Notes under the pieces: generated by a model
The model's input: the letters and a program-made list of their open reading frames with translations, nothing else
Database searches by the model: none
What the model was told of the DNA's origin: nothing
Assembly: GCF_037078405.1 (NCBI RefSeq)
Contig: NZ_JAYMGZ010000001.1
Location: forward strand, 186,001 to 250,000
Length of the DNA stretch: 64,000 nucleotides
Direction of reading: 5' to 3'
Source of the DNA: Haloarcula sp. DT43
GTDB taxonomy: Archaea > Halobacteriota > Halobacteria > Halobacteriales > Haloarculaceae
Program-made: the position numbers and the translations under genes
In this document: piece after piece, positions 8,131 to 15,578 of the stretch
Layout: each line of letters opens with the position of its first letter
How positions within the stretch are numbered: position 1 is the first letter of the stretch

Positions 8131-8640
8131 TTACCGTTCGACGAGCGTCGTCGATATCGGCGTCCCGTCCGGGGCGCGGAGCCGGACGCGAACGTCGCCG
8201 GCCACGACATCCATCTCGGCGTGGGCCGGCTGGTAGCGCCGCGGGTCGGCGTAACTGCCCGGATTGACCAGCGTCCAGCCGCCGAAGTCGTCGAGGCCCG
8301 GTCTGTGTGAGTGGCCGACGACGACCACGTCGGCGTTTTCCTGCCGGGCCAGCAGTCCGAGAGCGGTCTCGGTGTGTTCGTGCCCGTGGGCGACGACGAT
8401 TGTCAGCCCCTCCCAGGCGACGGTCGCCACGTCGGGGAGCCGGGCTCGGACCGCCGGCCCGTCGTTGTTCCCGACGACGCCGGTCAGGTCGTCGCACTCG
8501 GCGTCGATTGCATCGAGCACCCGCTCTGTCGTGAAATCGCCGGCGTGGACGACGTGGTCGGCCTCGCGGACGGCGTCGAGCGTCCGGCCGGTCAGTCGGT
8601 GGGCGTCAGTCCCGTGGGTGTCGGAGATGACGGCGAGCAT
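8131..8640 (-). CDS. YfcE/MJ0936-type phosphodiesterase
   Basis: A 169-residue calcineurin-like phosphoesterase. All metal-binding motifs are present: ISDTHG (residues 5-10), HAGDF, GNNDGP, VVAHGHEH and VGHSHRPG, then LVNPGSYADPR, as in MJ0936 and E. coli YfcE. It should hydrolyse phosphodiesters with two divalent cations; the natural substrate is unknown. It shares a promoter region with the divergent CDF transporter gene, including a TATAAAT box at 8662-8668 suitable for either direction. Confidence 0.9.
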   Translation of the reverse strand: MLAVISDTHGTDAHRLTGRTLDAVREADHVVHAGDFTTERVLDAIDAECDDLTGVVGNNDGPAVRARLPDVATVAWEGLTIVVAHGHEHTETALGLLARQENADVVVVGHSHRPGLDDFGGWTLVNPGSYADPRRYQPAHAEMDVVAGDVRVRLRAPDGTPISTTLVER

Positions 8641-8661
8641 ACCGCCGGTTGTCGGGCCAGG

Positions 8662-8698
8662 TATAAATCCAGAAGCATTTTGCGTCACGGTCGTGACG
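8662..8698. promoter_or_regulatory. Divergent promoter with inverted-repeat operator candidate
   Basis: TATAAAT at 8662-8668 is followed 14 bases later by a perfect inverted repeat CGTCAC-GGTC-GTGACG (8683-8698), only 8 bases before the ATG of the CDF transporter. If the box drives that gene, transcription would begin at about 8690, inside the repeat, a position where a bound dimeric repressor would block initiation. The repeat is seen directly; its regulatory role is inference. Confidence 0.5.
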
Positions 8699-8706
8699 GA
8701 AAAATA

Positions 8707-9678
8707 ATGGCAGGGAGCAAATCGGTCGTCATCGCCGCACTGATAGCCAACGGCGCGATTGCGATACTGAAGTTCTTCGGCTTCCTCCTGACGGGGAGCG
8801 CCGCGATGCTGTCGGAGACGTACCACAGCATCTCCGACACCGGCAACCAGGTGTTCCTGCTCATCGGCATCCGGTTCAGTTCGCGGGACCGTGACCGCCG
8901 GCACCCCTTCGGCTACGGCAAGGCGCAGTTCTTCTACAGCTTCCTCGTCTCCGTGTTCCTGTTCGGCATCGCCGGCTGGGAGAGCGCGAAACACGGGTAC
9001 AGCCAACTGACTTCGGGCGGCCACGGCGGCGGGGCACACGCCGGCGAGGCCGTCGAGTTCCTGTTTCTCTCCTTTACCCCGCCGGCCTGGCTGGACCCGC
9101 TGTGGGTCAACTACACCGTCCTGCTCGGGGCGTTCGCCTTCGAGACGTACGCGCTGGTGAAAGCCCGCGCGGAGATGCAACGGCAGATAGACCGCAACGA
9201 CTGGTCGGGCTACCGCGAGGCGTTCCGCAAGACCAGCGACGTGACGACGCTGACGGCGCTGACCGAGGACACCATCGCGCTGGCAGGTATCGTCATCGCG
9301 CTGGTCGGTCTGGTCCTCGAACAGATGACCGGGAACCCGTTCTTCGACCGGGTGTCGGCGCTCCTCATCGGCATCATGCTGATGGGCTTTGCCCTGGCGC
9401 TGGCCTGGGAGAACAAGCGCCTCCTGCTGGGGGAGAGCCTCCCGACGGACGAGGAACAGCGCCTCCGTGACATCGCCGTGCAGAACGAACACGTGGACGA
9501 AATCGTCGGCTTCCGGACCGTCTACTTCGGTCCGAACGAGGTCCTCGTCTTCGCGGACCTGCGGTTCGACCCCGCCCTCGATACGGAGTCGATAGACGAG
9601 GAGATAACGGCGCTTGAGTCGGCGATGCAGGACAGCAACGGCGACATCAGGAAAGTCTACATCGAACCGGAGCTGTAA
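8707..9678 (+). CDS. Cation diffusion facilitator (ZnT9-like subgroup)
   Basis: A 323-residue CDF-family efflux transporter with six membrane spans and a C-terminal cytosolic domain (about residues 240-323, ending DSNGDIRKVYIEPEL). Span 2 carries the metal site HxxxD (SETYHSISDTGNQ), followed by HPFGYGKAQFF, a family signature. Span 5 has LTEDTIALAG, an E-D pair in place of the His of classical zinc CDFs, as in the ZnT9/SLC30A9 group. The loop between spans contains a Gly/His segment (GGHGGGAHAGE). It exports a divalent cation such as zinc, manganese, cobalt or iron; which one is not decided by sequence. Its 3' end overlaps the convergent lipoprotein gene by 22 bp. Confidence 0.87.
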   Translation: MAGSKSVVIAALIANGAIAILKFFGFLLTGSAAMLSETYHSISDTGNQVFLLIGIRFSSRDRDRRHPFGYGKAQFFYSFLVSVFLFGIAGWESAKHGYSQLTSGGHGGGAHAGEAVEFLFLSFTPPAWLDPLWVNYTVLLGAFAFETYALVKARAEMQRQIDRNDWSGYREAFRKTSDVTTLTALTEDTIALAGIVIALVGLVLEQMTGNPFFDRVSALLIGIMLMGFALALAWENKRLLLGESLPTDEEQRLRDIAVQNEHVDEIVGFRTVYFGPNEVLVFADLRFDPALDTESIDEEITALESAMQDSNGDIRKVYIEPEL

Positions 9679-10406
9679 GGGTCGCTGTCCTCGAGCCACC
9701 AGGGAATCGGGACCCGGCCGATGCCGGTGGCGACCGTCATCCGGGCGTCGATATCCGGCCGGTCCGGCCGCCGCTCGACGTGTTCGACGTATCTGAGTAT
9801 CCCCTGCCGGTCGACGTACAGCCGCGACCGCTGGACCCCGGACCCGTTCTCGGCGGCCGGCGTCCCGGTGTTCGTCGCCGCCAGCACCGCGACTGGCCGG
9901 CCGTTCCACTCGAACGCGCCCACCCGCCGGTACTCGGTGCCCGACATGAGCAGGCGGAGGAGGTCACGCCCGGCCGGCGAGGCGACCAGCGACGTGTTCG
10001 GCGTCGCCGGCGTGGCCGAGTACGGGGTGTCGGGGTCGTCCCGGACGTTGGTGTACACCGTCCCGTTGGCGAGGACCACGTCGTCGGATATCGGGCCGAA
10101 GCGCCGCCTGACGCGCCGGACCTCCCGCTCCCGGTCTATCCAGACGTCGAGCGTGTTCTGTGGCCCGGCCTGTTCGACGTGGCGGTGGAAGCTCCGGCTC
10201 GCAAGCGCCCGCTCGTGGCGGTCGAGCAGTCGGTCCACGTCGACGCCCCCGTCACTGGTCGGGACCGGCACCGTCGCGTCCGGCGAGCTAGTGGGGACGG
10301 GGGCCGGCGTCACCGGGTCGGTGTCGCCCGCCGTCGGGTCGGCCGGGAAAACGCCGGAACAGCCGGCGAGAAGCGCGATGCCGACGGCGAGCGTGACGCG
10401 CCACAT
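9657..10406 (-). CDS. Haloarchaeal lipoprotein
   Basis: A 249-residue exported protein. The N-terminus has a Sec-type signal and lipobox LAGC with the cysteine at residue 16, followed by a Pro/Thr/Asp-rich linker to about residue 55 and then a domain of LolA/outer-membrane-lipoprotein-like beta strands (SFHRHVEQAG..., RRRFGPISDDVVLANGTVYT, SGTEYRRVG, LYVDRQGILRYVEHV). I place it with the DUF7537-type haloarchaeal lipoproteins, of unknown function. The start at 10406 puts the lipobox at the normal distance. Divergent from the helicase gene. Confidence 0.8.
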   Translation of the reverse strand: MWRVTLAVGIALLAGCSGVFPADPTAGDTDPVTPAPVPTSSPDATVPVPTSDGGVDVDRLLDRHERALASRSFHRHVEQAGPQNTLDVWIDREREVRRVRRRFGPISDDVVLANGTVYTNVRDDPDTPYSATPATPNTSLVASPAGRDLLRLLMSGTEYRRVGAFEWNGRPVAVLAATNTGTPAAENGSGVQRSRLYVDRQGILRYVEHVERRPDRPDIDARMTVATGIGRVPIPWWLEDSDPYSSGSM

Positions 10407-10482
10407 GCGTTCGACGAGGGGCGCTCGCGGCAAGTAGCTGTGGGGGCGAACCCTTTTGCCGGTGAACGGCCAATCGGGGCAC

Positions 10483-12657
10483 GTGGCAACGACGGACGAC
10501 GGCTACATGCGGTTTTTCCCCTTCGAGGAGCCGTACGACCACCAGCAGGAGGCGATGGGCACGATATACGACGCGCTCGACGAGGGCCGGGACGTGCTGT
10601 TCGAGGGGGCCTGCGGGACCGGGAAGACGCTCGCGTCGCTGGTCCCCGCGCTGGAACACGCCCGCGAGACGGGCAAGACCGTCGTCATCACGACGAACGT
10701 CCACCAGCAGATGCGCCAGTTCGTCGCGGACGCCAGAGCGATAACGGACCAGGAGCGGCTGCGGGCCGTGGTCTTCCGGGGCAAGGGCTCGATGTGTCAC
10801 ATCGACGTCGACTACGAGGAGTGTCAGGCACTGCGCGACACGACCCGTGACCTCGTCGAGGTCGAGAGCGACATCGCCGAACTCGAACAGCGGGAGGGGG
10901 AACTGCTCTCGGACGGGCAGGCAGGCAGCAGCGAGGCGATGGAGGCCCGCAACGCCGTCGTCGAGGAGCTTCGCGACCTCCAGGACGAACGCGAAGAAAT
11001 CGAAACCGAACGGTCGACCTGCGACCACTACTACCGGAACCTCACCGTCGACACCAGCGAGTTCTACGCGTGGCTGTTCGACGACGTGCGCACGCCCGAC
11101 GACGTCTACGAGTACGCCCACGAGCAGGGACTCTGTGGCTACGAACTGCTCAAGGAGGGGATGGACGGCGTCGACCTCGTCGTCTGTAACTACCACCACC
11201 TGCTGGACCCGACCATCCGCGAGCAGTTCTTCCACTGGCTCGGCCGCGACCCCGAGGACATCATCGCCGTCTTCGACGAGGCCCACAACGTCGAGTCGGC
11301 CGCCCGCGACCACGCCCGACGGACGCTGACGGAGAACACGCTCGACCAGGCCATAGCGGAACTCGACGGCGAGGACGACGCCCGCGCCGACGCCGCGGCA
11401 AACGTCATCGGGACGTTCCGGGACGCCCTCGTCGAGGCCTACGAGGACGCCTTCGGCTTCGGCGAGCGCGAGGCCGTCGACGAACACTGGGACGACGTGA
11501 CCATCGCCAACGACGACCGGAAGGACGACCTGACGCTGGCCTTCCTCCAGGGGTACACCGGCCCCGGCTTCCACGAGGAACTGGACCGCGCGCTGGAACT
11601 CGGCCGGGACCTCGACGCCCGCTACCAGGAGGCGTTCAAGGAGGGCGAACTGGACACCAGAAAGGAGTGTCAGACCCTCCAGGCCGCCGGCTTCATCGCC
11701 GACTGGCTCGACGAGACTGACGAGACCGGCCAGTATCCCGTCGTCAGCGTCCGCCGGGACGAGTCGACCGACGAGGTGTACGGCCGCGCGGAGCTGTACA
11801 CCTGCATCCCCGAGCAAGTGACCCGAGACCTGTTCAGCGACCTCCACGCCGCCGTGTTGATGAGCGCCACGCTCCGGCCGTTCGACGTGACCGAGGACGT
11901 GGTCGGCGTCGACGACCCGGTGACGATGGCCTACGGCGCGCAGTTCCCGGAGGAGCGCCGCCGGACCTACGCCGTCGACGGCCCCGCGCTGTTTTCCAGC
12001 GAGCGGGACAACCCCGAGACCCAGCAGCGCATCGCCCGCACGCTCGAAGACATCGTTCGCTTTACGCCCGGCAACACGCTCGTGTTCTGCCCCTCCTACA
12101 GCGAGGCCGAACGCTACCACGACATGACCGCCGTGAGCGCGACGCGGTACCTCGACGAGCCAGGGACGCAGGCCCGGGACCTCCGGGAGGCCTTTACCGA
12201 CGACAACGACGGCGTGCTCTACACGTCGCTGTGGGGGACGCTCGGCGAGGGCGTGAGCTACGACGGCGACGACGCCCGGACAGTGGTTGTGGTCGGCGTC
12301 CCCTACCCGCACCTCGACGACCGGATGGACGCCGTCCAGGACGCCTACGACGTGGCCTTCGACGAGGAGGACGACGCCGGCTGGCGCTACGCGGTCGAGA
12401 TTCCGACGGTCAGGAAGACGAGACAGGCCCTCGGGCGCGTCGTCCGCTCGCCCGACGACTTCGGCGCGCGCATCCTGCTGGACAAGCGCTACACCGAGGC
12501 CGCCGAGATGGAGATGCACGACTACGCGGTCCGCGGGACCTTCCCACCGGAGGAGCGCCGGGAGATGGTCGACATCGGCCCCGAGAAGCTCAAGTTCGCG
12601 ATGCTGAACTTCTATCAGGACATGGACGCCTACGACGGGCCGCCGCCGAAGCCTTGA
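10483..12657 (+). CDS. XPD/Rad3-like DEAH helicase with Fe-S cysteines
   Basis: A 724-residue superfamily 2 helicase. Walker A is GACGTGKT (residues 42-49), the Walker B box is FDEAHN (264-269), and the C-terminal core has SLWGTLGEGVSYDG and the arginine finger motif QALGRVVRSPDDFG (motif VI). Four cysteines at 105, 114, 180 and 218 match the 4Fe-4S domain of XPD and DinG helicases; between the second and third lies about 60 residues of predicted coiled coil (ELEQREGELL..., EELRDLQDEREEIE). It should unwind DNA 5'-3' in repair. A GTG start at 10483 is chosen over an upstream TTG because the bases before it (CCCTTTTGCC) look like promoter. Confidence 0.85.
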   Translation: MATTDDGYMRFFPFEEPYDHQQEAMGTIYDALDEGRDVLFEGACGTGKTLASLVPALEHARETGKTVVITTNVHQQMRQFVADARAITDQERLRAVVFRGKGSMCHIDVDYEECQALRDTTRDLVEVESDIAELEQREGELLSDGQAGSSEAMEARNAVVEELRDLQDEREEIETERSTCDHYYRNLTVDTSEFYAWLFDDVRTPDDVYEYAHEQGLCGYELLKEGMDGVDLVVCNYHHLLDPTIREQFFHWLGRDPEDIIAVFDEAHNVESAARDHARRTLTENTLDQAIAELDGEDDARADAAANVIGTFRDALVEAYEDAFGFGEREAVDEHWDDVTIANDDRKDDLTLAFLQGYTGPGFHEELDRALELGRDLDARYQEAFKEGELDTRKECQTLQAAGFIADWLDETDETGQYPVVSVRRDESTDEVYGRAELYTCIPEQVTRDLFSDLHAAVLMSATLRPFDVTEDVVGVDDPVTMAYGAQFPEERRRTYAVDGPALFSSERDNPETQQRIARTLEDIVRFTPGNTLVFCPSYSEAERYHDMTAVSATRYLDEPGTQARDLREAFTDDNDGVLYTSLWGTLGEGVSYDGDDARTVVVVGVPYPHLDDRMDAVQDAYDVAFDEEDDAGWRYAVEIPTVRKTRQALGRVVRSPDDFGARILLDKRYTEAAEMEMHDYAVRGTFPPEERREMVDIGPEKLKFAMLNFYQDMDAYDGPPPKP

Positions 12658-12716
12658 GTACGGGCAAGATTCGCGGGAAGCAGTCGGTTGATTCGGTGAT
12701 ACTACGACGCCCACGT

Positions 12717-12923
12717 ATGTCCGATAGTGCGATCATCGTCAGGCTGAACGGGATTCTGGCGCTCTTGCTCGCGGCGGTCAGCCTCCTCGGCGGCCTGGTG
12801 TTCGGTCGCGGGTACGCCGACGAGCTATTTTTTTCGGTCATGAGTTTCGTCGTCCTCGTCACACTGAGTATCGGCGTTGTGCTCGTCCGCTCGGCAGACC
12901 TCGGTGCACCACCGAGGACCTGA
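12717..12923 (+). CDS. Small two-span membrane protein, 68 residues
   Basis: The frame MSDSAIIVRLNGILALLLA, then a glycine turn, GRGYADELFF, and a second hydrophobic stretch VMSFVVLVTLSIGVVLV before a short polar tail. It has two membrane spans and no recognised domain. It follows the helicase gene by 59 bp in the same direction and precedes serB; base composition is slightly lower in GC than its neighbours. Function unknown. Confidence 0.65.
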   Translation: MSDSAIIVRLNGILALLLAAVSLLGGLVFGRGYADELFFSVMSFVVLVTLSIGVVLVRSADLGAPPRT

Positions 12924-13010
12924 ATCAGCCGATAGCGGTCGGTCGCCAGTAGCGTACCGTCCGACGTCAAATCGGATACTTTGAAACCCTCGACGTGAAA
13001 CGAGTGGGTA

Positions 13011-13643
13011 ATGCTAGTCGCCTTCGACTTCGACGGGACGCTCTCCGACTCGGAGATGACGGTCCTGCTCGGGAACCAGAACGGGACGGCCGAGGACATG
13101 GCCGACATCACCGAGCGCGCGATGAACGACGAAATCGAGTACGCCGAGAGCCTCCGCCAGCGCTGTGCGCTGCTGGAGGACCTCCCGGACGAGAAGGCGC
13201 AGGCGGCCTTCGACGAGGTCGTCCTGCGCCCCGGGGCGGCCGAGGTCATCGAAGCCCTGCGGGACGCCGGCGTCTACGTCGCCATCCTCACCGGCGGCTT
13301 CGAGCGCGGCGTCGAAGCTGCACTCGAAACGGAGGGGGTCGAGGTCGACGCCATCGTCGCCAACCGACTGCTCGTCGAAGACGGGAAACTCACCGGGGAG
13401 GTGCGTGGCCCGCTCATCTCCGGGACGAAAGACGACGCGCTCGAAGTCGTAACGGCCGTCACCGGAGAGGACCGGGACGCGACTATCGCCGTCGGCGACG
13501 GTGCCAACGACCTGCCGATGCTCGAAGTGGCGAACCTGGCCGTCGGCTTCGACCCGAAACCGGCCGTCGCGCCGTCGTGTGACACGACCGTCGAGACGAT
13601 GGCCGAACTGCACGACCTGCTGGAAGCCGAAGGGGTGCTGTAG
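13011..13643 (+). CDS. serB: Phosphoserine phosphatase SerB
   Basis: A 210-residue HAD-superfamily phosphatase. Motif I is VAFDFDGTLSDSE with nucleophile Asp6 and Asp8, motif II is AILTGGFERG, the conserved Lys is in ISGTKDDALEV and motif III is GDGANDLPML. The cap carries EDLPDEKAQAAFDEVVLRPGA. It dephosphorylates O-phosphoserine in the last step of serine synthesis; serA lies 18 kb away in the same window. Archaeal SerB proteins of this length are typical. A promoter-like ATACTTTGAAAC segment lies near 12977-12988. Confidence 0.88.
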   Translation: MLVAFDFDGTLSDSEMTVLLGNQNGTAEDMADITERAMNDEIEYAESLRQRCALLEDLPDEKAQAAFDEVVLRPGAAEVIEALRDAGVYVAILTGGFERGVEAALETEGVEVDAIVANRLLVEDGKLTGEVRGPLISGTKDDALEVVTAVTGEDRDATIAVGDGANDLPMLEVANLAVGFDPKPAVAPSCDTTVETMAELHDLLEAEGVL

Positions 13644-13917
13644 CGCGGTCGTTCCCGCCGGGCCGCTATCCGGGCCGGTCTCGCCGCTGTGCGCGATGAA
13701 AGGTCAGAATAGGGAGTGGCACACTCCCCACGGATGCGAGCATTGTTGTCGGACCAATGACAGAGTATGGTTGAGCATGAACCGACGCGTGCTCGCAATC
13801 GGCGACGGTTCGTTTAACACGTAAACCGCTGACGTAATAAGCTTGGTGAACGGGCGAATTATTGCACTCGTTCAGTTCGTATGTCCACAGACGGCCGGTA
13901 AAACACTACGCTACCGG
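13644..13917. other. Convergent intergenic region with a perfect hairpin
   Basis: This 274-base gap separates the 3' ends of serB and metY. It contains the perfect hairpin GGGAGTG-GCA-CACTCCC at 13712-13728, which could end either transcript, and a looser pair GCGAGCA (13736-13742) / TGCTCGC (13791-13797). The composition is lower in GC than flanking genes. I see no convincing gene. Confidence 0.5.
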
Positions 13918-15213
13918 TCAGTGCGTCGCCTGACCGATGGCCTGGTCGAGGTCGGCCTTGATGTCCTCGACGGACTCGGTGCCGACCGACAGGCGGACCA
14001 TGTCGTCGGTGACGCCGGCGGCGGCCTTCTCCTCGTCCGTGAGCTGCTGGTGGGTGGTCGAGGCCGGGTGGATGATGAGCGTCTTCGCGTCGCCGACGTT
14101 GGCCAGTAGCGAGGCTATCTCGGTCGACTCGACGGTCGTCCGGGCGGCGTCGTAGCCCGCTTCGAGGCCGAACGTTATCATGCCGCCGTAGCCGCCGTCG
14201 AGGTACTCGCTTGCGGCGTCGTGGGTCTCGTGGTCGTCGAGGCCGGGGTAGGTGACCCAGGAAACCTCGGGGTGGTCGTCGAGGAACTCGGCGACCGCCA
14301 TCGCGTTCCGGCAGTGGCGGTCCATCCGCGAGGGCAGCGTCTCCAGGCCCTGCATCGTCTGCCAGGCGTCGAAGGGGGACTGCTGGCAGCCGAGGTCCCG
14401 GAGGCCGCGGGCGATAGCGGCGTAGGTAAAGGCCGCGTCGCCGAAGCGGTCCCGGAAGTTCACGCCGTGGTACGCGGGGTTGTCGCCGGCGATTTCGGGG
14501 TACTTCTCTTTGTGTTCCTCCCACGGGAACGACCCGCCGTCGACGAGCACGCCGCCGACGGTGGTGCCGTGGCCGTGAATCCACTTCGTCGTGGAGTTCC
14601 AGACGAGGTCCGCGCCGTGCTCGATGGGGTTACAGAGGTACGGCGTCGCGAAGGTGTTGTCCACGAAGAAGGGGACGCCGTGGTCGTGGGCGATGTCGGC
14701 CAGGCGCTCGAAGTCGGGGGTCACGAGCGCGGGGTTGCCGATGGTCTCACAGTGGACGTAGGCCGTGTCCTCGTCGATGGCCTCGGCGTAGGCGTCGTAG
14801 TCGAGCGTGTCGACGAAGCGGGTCTCGACGCCGTTGCGCGGGGCGGTGTGGGTGTAGTAGGTGTAGGTTCCGCCGTACAGCGACGACGCGGTGACGACGT
14901 TGTCGCCCACGTCGGCCAGCAGGAACGTCGCGAGGTTCAGCGACGCCATCCCAGAGGCCGTCGCGACCGCGCCGACGCCGCCTTCGAGGGCGGCGAGACG
15001 CTCCTGGAGCATCCCGACTGTGGGGTTCATCAGCCGCGAGTAGATGTGTCCGGGCTTCTCCAGTGCGAACTGCTTGGCCGCGTCCTCGGCGTCCTCGAAG
15101 ACGTAGGAGGTGGTCTGGTACAGCGGCGGCGCGCGCGAGCGTGTCTCTGCGTCCGGCTTCTGCCCGACGTGTAGGGCGTCGGTCTCGAATCCGTGGTCTT
15201 GGTCCTCGCTCAT
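13918..15213 (-). CDS. metY: O-acetylhomoserine sulfhydrylase (aminocarboxypropyltransferase)
   Basis: A 431-residue PLP enzyme of the Cys/Met metabolism family. It has TRSRAPPLYQTTSYVFED, YSRLMNPTVGMLQERLA, ATASGMASLNLATF, SSLYGGTYTYYTHT, and the PLP lysine in WNSTTKWIHGHGTTVGG. Length about 430 and the KPGHIYSRL and internal insertion fit the MetY group rather than the shorter (about 390) cystathionine gamma-synthases. It should make homocysteine or methionine precursors from O-acetylhomoserine and sulfide in the cytoplasm. A TATA box on the minus strand at 15237-15246 supports the start at 15213. Confidence 0.88.
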   Translation of the reverse strand: MSEDQDHGFETDALHVGQKPDAETRSRAPPLYQTTSYVFEDAEDAAKQFALEKPGHIYSRLMNPTVGMLQERLAALEGGVGAVATASGMASLNLATFLLADVGDNVVTASSLYGGTYTYYTHTAPRNGVETRFVDTLDYDAYAEAIDEDTAYVHCETIGNPALVTPDFERLADIAHDHGVPFFVDNTFATPYLCNPIEHGADLVWNSTTKWIHGHGTTVGGVLVDGGSFPWEEHKEKYPEIAGDNPAYHGVNFRDRFGDAAFTYAAIARGLRDLGCQQSPFDAWQTMQGLETLPSRMDRHCRNAMAVAEFLDDHPEVSWVTYPGLDDHETHDAASEYLDGGYGGMITFGLEAGYDAARTTVESTEIASLLANVGDAKTLIIHPASTTHQQLTDEEKAAAGVTDDMVRLSVGTESVEDIKADLDQAIGQATH

Positions 15214-15236
15214 ACACTCGGGTTTCACCTGACGGG

Positions 15237-15246
15237 TCTTAATTGC
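15237..15246 (-). promoter_or_regulatory. TATA-like box for metY
   Basis: The minus-strand sequence GCAATTAAGA lies about 28 bases upstream of the metY ATG (15213), fitting a leaderless transcript. Confidence 0.55.
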
Positions 15247-15474
15247 GACCCCACCGGTCAGGCCCGCCACTGCTACGAGATACCGGTGATTCTTCGGGCC
15301 GTTTCCAAACGGATTCGGTGCTGCAAGGCCGTACAGGGTCGATATCGTGCTCCTGGAGAGACATGTAAGCGAGTGCTCGGGCCGGGAGCGAAGTGGCGCG
15401 ACGACCGTCGCGCCCGAAGCGACCCGGGGAAGGCAGGCCTGCATCAGTGACATCCAGCCGCAACTGACCAGCAT
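15247..15474. other. Intergenic stretch upstream of metY
   Basis: Between the metY promoter and the palindrome cluster there is no convincing gene. The palindrome CCGTTT-CC-AAACGG sits at 15301-15314, about 55 bases upstream of the metY TATA box, and could be a regulator site. Confidence 0.4.
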
Positions 15475-15497
15475 ACCGGTCGCCTGCGGCGACCGGT
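15475..15497. repeat. Perfect inverted repeat 1
   Basis: ACCGGTCGCC-TGC-GGCGACCGGT is a perfect 10-bp stem with a 3-base loop. First of three consecutive palindromes downstream of the DP1 gene. Confidence 0.9.
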
Positions 15498-15500
15498 TTC

Positions 15501-15530
15501 GCGCGAATCGCCGCGCGATTCGCGCCTTTT
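15501..15530. terminator. Hairpin 2 followed by T tract
   Basis: GCGCGAATCG-CCGCG-CGATTCGCGC (15501-15525) is a perfect 10-bp stem, directly followed on the plus strand by CTTTTT. It looks like an intrinsic terminator, though no plus-strand gene ends here; on the minus strand, where DP1 is transcribed, the tract would read as A residues before the stem. Confidence 0.55.
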
Positions 15531-15533
15531 TCG

Positions 15534-15578
15534 CCCACGTTTTTGCGCGGAGCGCACCGCTCAGCGCAAAAACGTGGG
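15534..15578. repeat. 45-base near-perfect palindrome abutting the DP1 stop codon
   Basis: Arms CCCACGTTTTTGCGC (15534-15548) and its exact complement (15564-15578) enclose a loop that itself folds as GAGCG-CAC-CGCTC, so the whole 45 bases form one long stem with a single mismatch. It begins immediately after the DP1 stop codon (complement of 15579-15581), in the position of a terminator or mRNA 3' end for polB/DP1. Confidence 0.85.

Noticed and set aside
13321-13345. GAAACGGAGGGGGT inside serB
   Set aside because: It matches the second half of an ORB, but this encodes Glu-Thr-Glu-Gly, a common residue run in acidic proteins; the TTCCA half is absent.
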